Positions 10,800 to 20,751 of a DNA stretch of 64,000 nucleotides are shown one piece after another (within the stretch, counting starts at the first letter, position 1; each line of letters opens with the position of its first letter). Made by a program: the position numbers and the translations under genes. Source of the stretch: Ashinkailepas kermadecensis (lineage: Eukaryota; Arthropoda; Thecostraca; Neolepadidae); NCBI GenBank assembly GCA_034440615.1, contig JAOTOM010004339.1:186001-250000 (forward strand), given 5' to 3'. The notes below the pieces were generated by a model. It saw nothing but the letters and a program-made list of their open reading frames with translations. It searched no databases and was not told where the DNA came from.

Positions 10800-11945
10800 A
10801 CCGCTGAGTGCCAGACGGCACGACACACAGCCGGTGTGACCAGCCCACCTCACCTCACATCACAGAACTCAGAGGCGCAGGCCGCCGCTGAGTGGCAGAC
10901 GGCGTGACCCGCTCACCTCACATCATAGCACTCAGAGGCGCAGGCCGCCGCTGAGTGGCAGACGACACGACACACAGCCGGTGTGACCAGCCCACATCAC
11001 ATCACATCACAGCACTCAGAGGCGCAGGCCGCCGCTGAGTGGCAGACGACACGACACACAGCCGGTGTGACCAGCCCACCTCACATCACATCACAGCACT
11101 CAGAGGCGCAGGCCGTCGCTGATTGGCAGACGGAGTGACCCGCTCACCTCACATCACAGCACTCAGAGGCGCAGGCCGCCGCCGAGTGGCAGACGACACG
11201 ACACACAGCCGGTGTGACCAGCCCACCTCACATCACATCACAGCACTCAGAGGCGCAGGCCGTCGCTGATTGGCAGACGGAGTGACCCGCTCACCTCACA
11301 TCACAGCACTCAGAGGCGCAGGCCGCCGCCGAGTGGCAGACGACACGACACACAGCCGGTGTGACCAGCCCACCTCACATCACATCACAGCACTCAGAGG
11401 CGCAGGCCGTCGCTGATTGGCAGACGGAGTGACCCGCTCACCTCACATCACAGCACTCAGAGGCGCAGGCCGCCGCCGAGTGGCAGACGACACGACACAC
11501 AGCCGGTGTGACCAGCCCACCTCACCTCACATCACAGAACTCAGAGGCGCAGGCCGCCGCTGAGTGGCAGACGGCGTGACCCGCTCACCTCACATCACAG
11601 CACTCAGAGGTGCAGGCCGCCGCTGAATGGCAGACGACACGACACACAGCCGGTGTGACCAGCCCACATCACATCACATCACAGAACTCAGAGGCGCAGG
11701 CCGCCGCTGAGTGGCAGACGACACGACACACAGCCGGTGTGACCAGCCCACCTCACATCACATCACAGCACTCAGAGGCGCAGGCCGCCGCTGAGTGGCA
11801 GACGACACGACACACAGCCGGTGTGACCAGCCCACCTCACATCACATCACAGCACTCAGAGGCGCAGGCCGCCGCTGAGTGGCAGACGACACGACACACA
11901 GCCGGTGTGTTCCGCCCACCTCACCGTGTCGTGTCACAGCACTCC
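10800..11945. repeat. 84/63-bp minisatellite abutting the exon D acceptor
   Basis: Tandem units built around AGCACTCAGAGGCGCAGGCC and GTGGCAGACGACACGACACA. Successive AGCACT marks lie 84 bp apart (11011, 11095) or 63 bp apart (11095, 11158), giving two unit lengths that are both multiples of 21. The first, most diverged unit (CCGCTGAGTGCCAGACGG) starts about 15 bp upstream of Fuzzy exon D. The plus-strand open frame at 11610-12104 is a product of the repeat phase, not a gene. Confidence 0.95.
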
Positions 11946-12009
11946 GAGGCAACAACACCGACAGATATTGTCAGATTGTCATCCGTAGTTTGTCGGCAGC
12001 CGGGACCAG

Positions 12010-12290
12010 CTCGTATTGCCCGCAGTTCACTCCAAGTCGCATCTGCCTGTCACCGGCAGATTCCTGGAGATTGGGCTAAGCCCGCATTACCTGCAATTTG
12101 CTAGCAGTCGGGATCAGGCCGCATTATCAGTGTGGTCAGTTCGAACTGATGGTTAGGCCGTGTTGTCGGCAGTTTGCTGGAGGCCGACACCAGGTCTGAA
12201 CTAGGTCCTTGCTACCTGCAGCTTGCTGGAGGTCGGCACCAGGTGGGGGCCAGGTCGTGCTACCTGCAGTTTGTTGGACGTCGGGATGAG
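12010..12290. repeat. 48/49/76-bp tandem repeat seeded from the exon C donor
   Basis: The exon C donor edge (CTGCAG|GTAGCACG on the minus strand) and its last codons recur downstream. Equivalents of TACCTGCAG lie at 12261, 12213, 12164 (TGTCGGCAG) and 12088 (TACCTGCAA), each followed by a variant of TTTGCTGGAGGTCGG. Spacings are 48, 49 and 76 bp. Each copy therefore repeats the last few exon C codons plus the splice donor. Confidence 0.8.
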
Positions 12291-12380
12291 CATGACGTCC
12301 GGCAGGCCGGTGAGGTCGCAGAAGGTGGTCTGTCCCTGCTCCAGACCGTCCAGTAGCCGGTCCACCAGTCGGTAGCTGCC
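12264..12380 (-). CDS. fuz: Fuzzy (planar cell polarity effector), exon C
   Basis: Internal exon of exactly 39 codons, phase 0 on both sides. The acceptor is CTGTGGCGGCAG at 12381-12392 and the donor is CAG|GTAGCA from 12263. It reads GSYRLVDRLLDG, LEQGQTTFCDLTGLPDV and MLIPTSNKLQ. Vertebrate FUZ at the same place reads ASYCLIDSFLGD, then LIGDLTQCVDCVIPP, then LLQ, so this exon is about four codons longer. It links the first longin region (exon B) with the next (exon D). Joined to exon B it gives QLK-GSYRLVD, matching DLRASYCLID. Both flanks carry repeats: a donor-derived array downstream, and 221-bp intronic units upstream that resemble the acceptor region (GGTCCGGCTGACAG against AGTCCGGCTAACAG). 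Confidence 0.9.
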
Positions 12381-13541
12381 CTGCCGCCACAGCGTTCGGA
12401 AACAGTCCGGCTAACAGATGGCATGGACACCGTGGAAACAACACACGAATGCGCCAGTCACGCATGGGTGTTGACTTCTGGAAATTATTGGAAGGGGCAA
12501 AATACATGAAGGCAATGGACAGGCCCAAATGGATTGGGGGGGGGGGGCACACTCCATAGGGTCCCATGTTAGAAGTTGAAGTTATTGGAGGGCAAAAAGA
12601 ACATTGAGGGGGCACTTTCCCCTTTAAAAAAATATATAAAACACCGCTGCTGCCACATGTCCGGTAGCCTTGGCCGCAGTCTGGCTAATAAGCAATACCG
12701 GCACACTGACAGCTCGCAGGCTACAGAAAATAATCGCAGAAAACAATACACCACTACACCAGTATTGAGTACCATATGAAACGGTAACAATGGCAACAGT
12801 CTGCCTAATATACAATACTGCCACTTCGACACCATGCAGACAGACCCCATATACAATTACACCAGCCACGTGTCCGGTAACCGTGAAAACGGTCCGGCTG
12901 ACAGGCAATACCGGCGCCTTGGCAATTCGTAGACAACTGCACTACAGAAAACAATCGCAGAAAACAACACACAACTACACCAGTGTTGGGTACCGTATGG
13001 AACGGTAAAGATGGCAACGGTCTGCCTAATATACAATACTGCCACTTCGACACTGTGCAGAAAGACACAATACACAATTACACCAGTAACGTGTCCTGTA
13101 ACCATGGCAACGGTCCAGTCCATGCTGGCACTGTCCGGTATCCATGGCAACCCGCTGGCCTTCATCACCGGCTCAGAATACCAATTAGCAACTGGTCTAT
13201 TACGGTCCGAGAATTAGCAGTGGGGCAGCCAAACCGAGACATTGGCGGCGCGGTACACTCGGCTTCATCAGTGCCGGTAGGTTGGCACTCCATGAGTGGT
13301 GGTGTGCTCTGGGGGGAGGGGGGGAAGGTCCATGCAACAAGATTAGCATGGACCAACGTTCTGTAAATCCAGCTCAGCAAGAAATGTGACATAACATGTT
13401 TTGACACCTAGCAGGCGTTATGTGGTGGTCACAGTTGAAGTGCACGATTCGTTAATTGTAGAGACATTGTGGTCACACACCCTGCCGAAATGGGCCCAAT
13501 GTTGCACCTGGTGACTGGCGGCTAAGGTGACCGGGGCTCAC
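12381..13541. other. Fuzzy intron B-C, with 221-bp tandem repeat
   Basis: Intron of 1161 bp. Two-and-a-half units of about 221 bp occupy about 12640-13130: TGGCAAC(A/G)GTCTGCC at 12791 and 13012, each followed by TAATATACAATACTGCC. Within the units GTCCGGCTGACAG resembles the exon C acceptor neighbourhood. A G-run and G-rich block sits at 12533-12620. No coding potential is recognised in the short frames here. Confidence 0.6.
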
Positions 13542-13695
13542 CTTTAGCTGACGCTTGACGCGCTCGACGTTTGCGATGTTGGTAAGGTCGTCCCAGCCGA
13601 CGCTGAGAACCATGGCGTCCCATACAGTGTCCAGAAGACGATCAATGTGGGTGTCTCCGCCCGGATACCGCCCGCTGATCAGGATCAATGTCACA
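13542..13695 (-). CDS. fuz: Fuzzy (planar cell polarity effector), exon B
   Basis: Internal exon of 154 bp on the minus strand. Its first T completes a serine codon begun by exon A (AG|T), then 51 codons follow. The acceptor is TTTCTTCAG|TGTGAC at 13695/13696 and the donor is AAG|GTGAGC at 13542/13541. It reads VTLILISG, DRLLDTVWDAMVLSVGWDDL, then TNIANVERVKRQLK. Vertebrate FUZ reads ITLIVLSS, LLQMVFGAMVLLVGLEEL, then TNIRNVERLKKDL. This is the strongest match in the window and fixes the gene identity. It is the end of the first longin fold. Immediately upstream lies a 21-bp minisatellite whose units repeat the acceptor and first codons in the same frame, so the exon's open frame continues upstream for about 100 codons of VTVCVGS-like heptads. 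Which acceptor is actually used cannot be told from DNA alone. Confidence 0.93.
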
Positions 13696-14118
13696 CTGAA
13701 GAAACATACCGTCACACTACCGACGCATACCGTCACACTGCCGATATATACCGTCACAATGCTAACACATACCGTCACACTGCCGATATATATCGTCATG
13801 CTTCCAACACACACCATCATACTGCAGACCCATACTGTCACAATGCACACAAAGACGGTCACACAGAAGATACAAACCGTCACAGGGTAGACAAATACCT
13901 TCACACTGCAGACGAATGCCGTCACACTGCTGATAAATACCGCTACACCGAATACGCATGCAGCTACCCTGCCGTCACACAAGCCGGCACACTGGAGACG
14001 CATATCGTCTCACTGAAACCGCACGCCGTCACGTTGCCAACGCATGCCGTTATACCACCGAAATACCGCTGACATACACCCAGACGCACACGCCGGCACA
14101 TGGGAGACGTATATCGTT
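13689..14118. repeat. 21-bp minisatellite at the exon B acceptor
   Basis: About 20 units of 21 bp, consensus ACCGTCACACTGCCGACGCAT on the plus strand. Read on the minus strand, most units contain CAG followed by TGTGACGGT. The first unit overlaps the true acceptor TTTCTTCAG and the first nine bases of Fuzzy exon B. The unit length is a multiple of three and the minus-strand frame in phase with exon B is open across most of the array. Related units of 21/42 bp form the larger array at about 49455-50530. Confidence 0.95.
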
Positions 14119-14385
14119 AGTTAGTTATTGTGGTTTAGGGGCGCATCGACTGCAAAGGTCATATAGCGCCTATAACTCAGTCATTTAGACATAGAGGCAA
14201 GTAGACGTCAAATCTGAGAACGAGTTATAAGTGACGATGTCAGATTTTTTACAGGATAAAGTTAGTACTAGCCACGTATACAGCAGAGTGTTAATGGCCT
14301 GCGAAAATTACTGAAAATTTAATTTCGAAGAGGAATTTAAAAAGTTGTCCCGAGTGAACAATGTCAGACTCGTCCCCTAATATTG
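14117..14385 (-). mobile_element. 3' end fragment of LINE (A/B/C family), probably the tail of LINE-B
   Basis: Homologous to the 3' untranslated end of LINE-A (compare GAAAATTTAATTTCGAAGAGGAA here with GAAAATTTGATTTCTGAGAGGAA at 14597). It ends at the low-coordinate side in the hairpin tail (GGGGCGCATCGACTGC...TATAGCGCC) and GTTAGTTAGTTATT. LINE-A starts at its other edge. It may therefore be the displaced 3' end of LINE-B, which breaks off at about 20750 on the far side of LINE-A. Confidence 0.65.
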
Positions 14386-14589
14386 TTTGTTTATTGGGGT
14401 TTAGGGGCGCACCAACTGCAGTGGTCATGCAGCGCCCATAACATAGTCAGTCATAAAGAATTATCCAAGCAAGAACTAGTCGAGACGGCCTAATGTACAA
14501 TACATCATCGAACTCGTTACGGTCAAGATGCACGGTAGAACCATAACGATTTCACCACCTACCAAACATGGTATTAGTGAGGCGCATAT

Positions 14590-17500
14590 ATTACAGAAAA
14601 TTTGATTTCTGAGAGGAAGCGGAACAGCTGTCCTTATTGGACGAACGGTGACCCGTCACCCAGTAGTTCCGGTAACGAGACTGAAGTGCGTCCAAAGTGA
14701 CGTCTTCGCTCATGGGTAAGTCGGGGGCACACAACCAATGTGTTGAACTGATAGTGCGGCGTGGCACCTTTGGCACAGCGACCTTTGGTCGCCACTCAGG
14801 AGGTATCTATGAGTGCTGTATGTGTAGCCTAACGCAGGCGGCATAGTACCACCTCATGGCGTCTAAGTCTATGTGACGATGATGGCCACTCACGAAGATG
14901 CTGTTTGATTCTCCTCAACTTGCTATCTGTCATGGACTCCCAGCTGTCCTGCCATTTCTTGAAAGCCGTGCTCCTAATGGCTGGGAAGAAGTCCCTCGCA
15001 GGGAGAGGAAGACATCGTGTGCGTGGGCCCTGAGCAGCACGCCTCGCTGCAGCGTCTGCAGTCTCATTCCCGCTGATTCTCACGTGGCTCGGAAGCCAAC
15101 AGAATACCACCTGTTTACCTTCCATGTTCAGTATCATAAGTCTAGATAAAACGCTTTGTACTAATGGGTTTGATGGGTAAAACTACCTTAGCGCCAATAA
15201 GCTACTAAGCGAGTCGCTATATATAGCATGCAGTTCATCATGTCCGACCTCAATAAAACTCGAGGCCTTGTTGATAGCGACCAGCTCAGACGTGTAGACT
15301 GATGCATTCGCGGGGAGAGAAAACGTTCTAGTAGCGATATTCGTTACAAAGGCGCTACCAACACCAGCGTCCGTCTTTGATCCATCCGTATATATCGGAG
15401 TATAGTTTTGGTATGACGATATAAGTTTCATTGTCCTTAGCTTGTGCTCTTGAGGAATGACGTCCCCGTTCCTGCGGATGTCAGCGACACATCGATATCT
15501 GGAGTGGCCAGTCTCCAGGGAGGTGCCTTTAAGGATTCCACACGCGTCACACCACACAATTTTATAGCACTGTCCGCGATGAGGGCTGGGATTCTCACAC
15601 AGAGAGGGGCAGATGTCCCCTGTCGCCTCCCTCTTAACATAACCAGCGTACGTCGGGAAAACACCGACCGGTAGGTGGGGTGGTCGGGAAACTGGCGCAG
15701 CTTGCACACATAGCGCATGCCAAGCAACTCACGACGCATTGCCAGGCACGGCTCGTTGCCCTCCACCAGAAGATTCGCTGCCGGTAACGTACAAAAGGCG
15801 TAGCAATGCGCAACGAGGTGTGATGGATTGTATCCAACGTTCGCTTTGCCGATGTACAAGCACTGCCATACACGAAACACGCGTAATCCAGTTTAGAACG
15901 GACCAAGGATCTATATAGGAGCGTTACAGTTCGTCTGTCAGCACCGTATGACGTACGTGAGACAACCTTAAGAATGTTCAAAGTTATAAAACAGTTGTCA
16001 CAAAGAATCCTAAAATGTTCCCGGTAAGTCAAGCGACAGTCAAGAAGGAGACCAAGAAACCTGATCACCGGTTTTGTAGGGATTCTCGATTTATACAACG
16101 TTATTTCCATATTTGGACACCTCTGAAGTCGGCAGAAATGCACGGCGACTGTTTTCCCTGTGGAGAAGCAGAAACCGCTCACATTTGCCCAGCGCTCCAA
16201 GCGGTAAACAGCAAGCTGTAGTCGTCTCTGTAACGCCGGCGCCGAAGTGCTCGACGTCCAGATCGCAAAGTCGTCTACGAAAAGCGAACTGCAGATAAAT
16301 GTTGGTAATGTACAGGCGATGTCGTTAATAATAAGAGCAAACAAAGACACACTAAGCACTCCGACCTGCGGCACTTCGTTCACTTACTGGAACCAGTCGG
16401 ACAATTGTTACCAATGCGTACGCGGAATCGGCGATCTGTTAACTAGTTGTGAAGGAAGATCGCTAAAGAAGCACGGAGGCCGCATTCGTGGATTTTTTTT
16501 CAAGAATGCCGTGACACCACGCCGTGTCGAAGGCACCCTCAATGTCGAAAAACACTGCTCCAACATGTTGCTTCTTGACGAAAGCAGCACGAAGGTCAGT
16601 ATCAAGGGTGATGAGATGATCCACCGTGTCACGTTGTTTTCTAAAAGCACACTGACAATTTGCTAAAATGTTTCTGTCTTCCATGTACCATCCCAAGCGA
16701 ACATTCACCATCTTCTCCACAATTTACAGAGATACGATGTCAAGGAAATCGGGCGATAGTGCAATGGATCTTGTCCATCCTGTCCTGGCTTTAAAACAGG
16801 TATAATAGTGGCCTCTCTCCATGCTTCCAGAAGTGTCCCTTTCCCACGGTGAGTTTAGCGTGGCCAGTAAAACGTCCTGTGCACATGGTGGCAGGTAGCG
16901 CAACATTGCATTGTGAATCATGTCGGGACCCTCGGATACATCCCGCAACGAAGCAATTGCCGACATCAGTTCGGCCTTAGTGAATGGCTCGTTGTATTCG
17001 TGCCTTTTTGATGCAGAAAAGTCCAGTCTAGTTTTCTCACACTGAGCGTGGTAGCGCAGGAAATCTGGGTCAAGATTTCCTGAATTGCAGCGTTGTGATA
17101 GCGTGCGGCCAATTTCATTTCCTACTTCAGAAGGTTGAAAAATTGTGTTGCCTGCTATTCGCAAGACGGGTGGTTGAGAGGGAGAAAATTGGTCAGATAT
17201 TCGCTTTATGCGTGTCCACACCTCCGTTGATGGGATGGATGAGGTGAGGCCTCCGACATATCTTTGCCAGGAAGATCGCTTAGCTTCTCGCACAGTCCGA
17301 CGGGAAAAAACCCTAGCTTTCGTAAATGCGATCATGTTGGTCATGGTACTCTGGCGATCGTAAGCTAGGAAAGCTCGTTTCCTGGCATGAATAGCGTCTT
17401 GACACTGTGGGGTCCACCACGGGATTGGGGTACGACGGGGAGTCCCAGAGGTCATCGGGACACATGTGTCGGCCGTCTCCAGGACTAACGCCGTGAAGGT

Positions 17501-18273
17501 AGCCACCGAAGGTAGAGTGTTGTGGTCAGGAGTAAGCTTTACCTGCAATTTGGCCTCGAATTCACTCCAGTCGGCTTTGTGGAGGTTCCACCTCAGAGGT
17601 CTCGTGCCCAGGACACCTCCAGATCGATAGTCCGGCCATACTGGGAAGTGATCGCTTCCTGGTGGATCGTCGTCAGCCGACCATGTAAAATGTTGGGCTA
17701 GTTGCGGAGAACAGAGGCTCAGGACTAAGACCGACGTGCCCCCGGAGGGTGAAGCAAAATACGTGAGCGAGCCCGTATTTAAAAGAAACAATGAGTCAGC
17801 ATGGATAAAACGCTCCAGGAGACTTCCCCGCGCATTAGTCGTGTGACAATCCCAGGCTGTGTGATGGTAGTTCAAATCCCCTAGAAGCAAAAGCGACGGA
17901 GGGAGCTCCAACATGAAAAGTGCAAGATCTGCCGAGCGGAGAGGAAGTACTGGCGGTAGGTACAGTGAGCAGATTACTGGACAGCCACTGAGACTCACAT
18001 GGGCAGCAACCGCCTAGAGTGATATGCGTAGTGATACCTGGTGCGCAGGCACGCTATGGTGGACTGCCAGCATGGTTCCACCATGTGCTACTGTGTCAGC
18101 CGGTACGTCCTTGCGGTAGACGGAGTACCCATTTATTGAGCAGTAGGCTCCAGGCGACAGTTTCGTCTCTTGTAGACAGAAACTACGGGGTTTCGCTGGG
18201 ATAAAACGTCCTGAAGATCAGTAAAATTGGCTCTAAGACCACGTATGTTCCATTGTAAAACTAAGGATGGCAT
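14590..18273 (-). pseudogene. LINE-A ORF2 (endonuclease, reverse transcriptase, RNase H), frameshifted
   Basis: Starts at ATG 18273 with MPSLVLQWNIRGLRANF. A frameshift at about 18195 is followed by the endonuclease motif QETKL. Later blocks are LLLGDLNYHHTAWDC (about 17870-17915) and GSDHFPVW (about 17645-17670), so the E, D/N and D-H catalytic residues of the APE fold are recognisable. Reverse transcriptase blocks are GPDMIHNAMLRYLPP (about 16875-16920), QCAFRKQRDTVDHLITLDTD (about 16600-16660), FFDIEGAFDTAWC (about 16510-16550) and the catalytic FVDDFAIW (about 16265-16290). RNase H shows YTDGSK (about 15375-15392), TSELVAI, IYSDSLS and SGNETADAAA (about 15048-15077), covering the acidic residues. 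Stops and frame changes occur at about 18195, 18000, 16720, 16480-16385, 15700 and 15140. The gene would encode the polyprotein that primes integration by target-primed reverse transcription. Confidence 0.9.
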
Positions 18274-18289
18274 TTTGATGGATGACTAG

Positions 18290-20093
18290 GGATGACAAGA
18301 TTCATGCATGGCTAGACAATGGATGACATAGTACGATGTTTAAGAGTGACTATAATGGGGAACGTGCGTTTTAAAACTTTGTCTTTGTCATCCGCCCCAA
18401 GAAGGGGATCGCCGGTGGTTCGGACGATGAACCTCCATCCGGTCTGAGGGACTGAGTTCTGGGCCGGGAGCTCGGCGATTCTTGGCCCGGTGGAGAGCCA
18501 GAAGGCGGCGAGCCTCATTTCTGGGGACCCAGCCGGGGAGGAGGCGGGGGAGGGCCCATCTCATGAATAGCCGGTCCCTCAATTTTCCTTCTTGGCGATG
18601 GGATAGCCGGCTTTGGAGGAGGTGCCCTATCAGGCCCATGGCAGCTCGTCGCCCGAGCCCTCTCCATTTGCGCAAGGCGCGCCCGCTTCGCCTCGCGAAC
18701 TCGCCTCTTGGACTCCTGGTAGTCGAGGTTGATATCGGGAATTTGGATGGTTCGGGTGTTTCTGGATGGCGATGTAGGTGCGGAAGTGGAAGTTGAGGGT
18801 GGGGTGAGGTTTGGCTCACTGGAAGGGGAGAAGGATCAGGCAGGGAGGAGGTGGATATTATAGATTTGGAGGCGGTGATGGCGAGTGTGGGGGGTGAAGG
18901 TCGGTTGGGGGCCGATGGGGAGTGGGAGGAGGGGATTTCGAGGTAGGTGATGAGGAAGATGGGCATGGGCTGGGATTTGGTGGAAAGGACCGGGGAGGCC
19001 TCTTAGACCGTTGAACCGGAGTCCACTCCCCACCCTCTAGCGTTGACCAGGAGTCCTCCACTACGGCGCATCCACTCGTAGGTGGGACCTCGGTCGTGTC
19101 TGTCCTTTTTGGGCTGGCCACCCTCACCCCGCTGGTGAATCGAGAGGCGCTCCAAAGGCTCGGAGAAAGGCTGACAGCTTCGCGATCAACTCAGAAGACC
19201 TATCAGGTTGTGTGTTCTGTGGAACCAGCGTGGTATTTCTAACTTTGGACGCGCACGATATTCTAGGATGAGTTTGTTCATAAATGTCTCTTGCCTCACG
19301 AAACGTGATTTTCTTGCGTGTACCTAATTAATATGATCTTCTATTTTGTGTAAATTGGGCATGTCCGGTCATACGAGGTGTGAGGGTTCTATCCTCTGCC
19401 ACAGTCCGCACAATAATGCATCTCATAAGTACATGACTCGCTTGTGTGCTGATCTTATGCGCACTTGCCACACACAGGGCAATTTCGGCAGTGCTGACTG
19501 GTGTGTCCATATCGTTGACACTTAAAGCATCTCATGGGATTTGGAATACAAACTCGAACTTTCACACGTACGTAGCCCACGCGGATTTCAGAGGCAAGAT
19601 CTGTGGTGTTGAAGGTTAAAATTATGTTGTTCGTTAAAATCATTGCCGACCATTTCCTCACCTTCATTTTCCTTGCCTCCGTCACCCCAAACTCCGACAG
19701 GCGATCCACAATTTCCTCCTCCGGTACATCTCTCAGATCGAAGCAGTTTATGTGTCCTCGTGAGGAATTTTTCGTCTTGTGGGGTACTATGGTAATTTGA
19801 ATAATCTCATCGATTTTCGTCTCACCTTTCCGGACACTGTAAACAAACTCAGGCATTTTAAGGCGTTTTCCGCGTCACCTGCTAGTGCGAATTCTACCTC
19901 TAACGCGCCGTCCTTCAATTTCTCACATCGTATAATCTTACCGAATCGGTCACACCCGTCTAGCCTTTGTAAGGGCGACAATGAGGCGAGACTTCTCGAA
20001 TTCCTCGCAATACTAGGATACGTGGAGCCGAGGACATATTGGTCTGATCCCTACGAGAGGGAACAGGATATATTTTTGGTTGGTGGATGCCAT
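18290..20093 (-). pseudogene. LINE-A ORF1 (gag-like, CCHC zinc knuckles), frameshifted
   Basis: Likely start ATG at 20093 (MASTNQKYILFPLVG). After a frameshift the frame reads DGCDRFGKIIRCEKLKDG and ALEVEFALAGDAENALKC. A further shift leads to INCFDLRDVPEEEIVDRLSE, NNIILTFNTTDL, then the zinc-knuckle start MRCFKCQRYGHTSQHC and CPVCGKCA. The remainder to about 18290 is proline- and serine-rich with weak frame continuity. The order (basic N-terminus, CCHC knuckles, low-complexity tail) is typical of nucleic-acid-binding ORF1 proteins of Jockey-group LINEs. The copy is broken in at least three places. It is homologous to 48628-49130. Confidence 0.8.
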
Positions 20094-20751
20094 GTGTTGT
20101 TTATGTTGTTTAGGCTCCCCGGGCGCCCTACCACGGAGGATAGGGACGCCCGAGGGACTGGGGACGCCTGAGTCCCGCGGACGGGAGGACGCCAGGCGCC
20201 CGAGGAGCTATACGGGGCAGGCGGCGCCTTCGCCTGGCTGGGGGAGAGAGACTCACCACCCGGACCGGGATCCAGCACCGCCCACCCCTTGACCCCAGCC
20301 GGCCGGGCCGGCAGACACTGGGAAGAATCCCAGGCCCCCGCCCCGAGGCGACCAGCCACTTGACCAGTATGGGGCCCTACGGGTCCGCCAGCCCCTCCGG
20401 GATATCGGGGCAAAAAGGCGTGTTGGTCCCCCGTCGCAACTAGCACCATGCGACGGGGGACCTCAGCCCCCAGGACTCCGTCAAACCCGGGGTTGGGCCG
20501 AGGGGCGCGACTACCCCGATAAAACTGAGCTGGAGGGCACGACCGGGGAAGTTGTACTACCTGCGCATTGTAGGGAGAGTTGGTGTTGCAAGGCCATGTG
20601 AAGGACATGTATGTTGAGATGGGATGGACATTGAAATGGGAGCGTTTGGATGGAAGGACGAGTGAGGTACTCCTAGTTTGGCCCCTCGCCGACTCACCGA
20701 TGGACTGGGACTCCGGGCCATTGGGTCACGCAATCCCCCCCCCATCCCCGC

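Larger units (their letters stand above)
14386..20620 (-). mobile_element. LINE-A: near full-length APE-type non-LTR retrotransposon with RNase H
   Basis: Minus-strand element of about 6.2 kb with a GC-rich 5' region (20094-20620), ORF1 with zinc knuckles (20093 to about 18290), ORF2 with APE endonuclease, reverse transcriptase and RNase H (18273 to about 14590), and a 3' end closing in a hairpin (GGGCGCTGCATGACC...GGTGCGCCCC) plus AAACCCCAATAAACAAAC. Domain order EN-RT-RNH places it in the I/R1/LOA-like part of the Jockey supergroup. Multiple frameshifts and stops make it inactive. The 5' limit is an estimate, where sequence stops resembling LINE-A and LINE-B begins (about 20750). Confidence 0.85.

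Noticed and set aside
11610..12104. Plus-strand 164-codon frame with four near-identical repeats (AEWQTTRHTAGVTSPPHITS)
   Set aside because: It lies wholly in the exon D minisatellite, whose 84-bp period is a multiple of three. There is no homology and it is antisense to Fuzzy.
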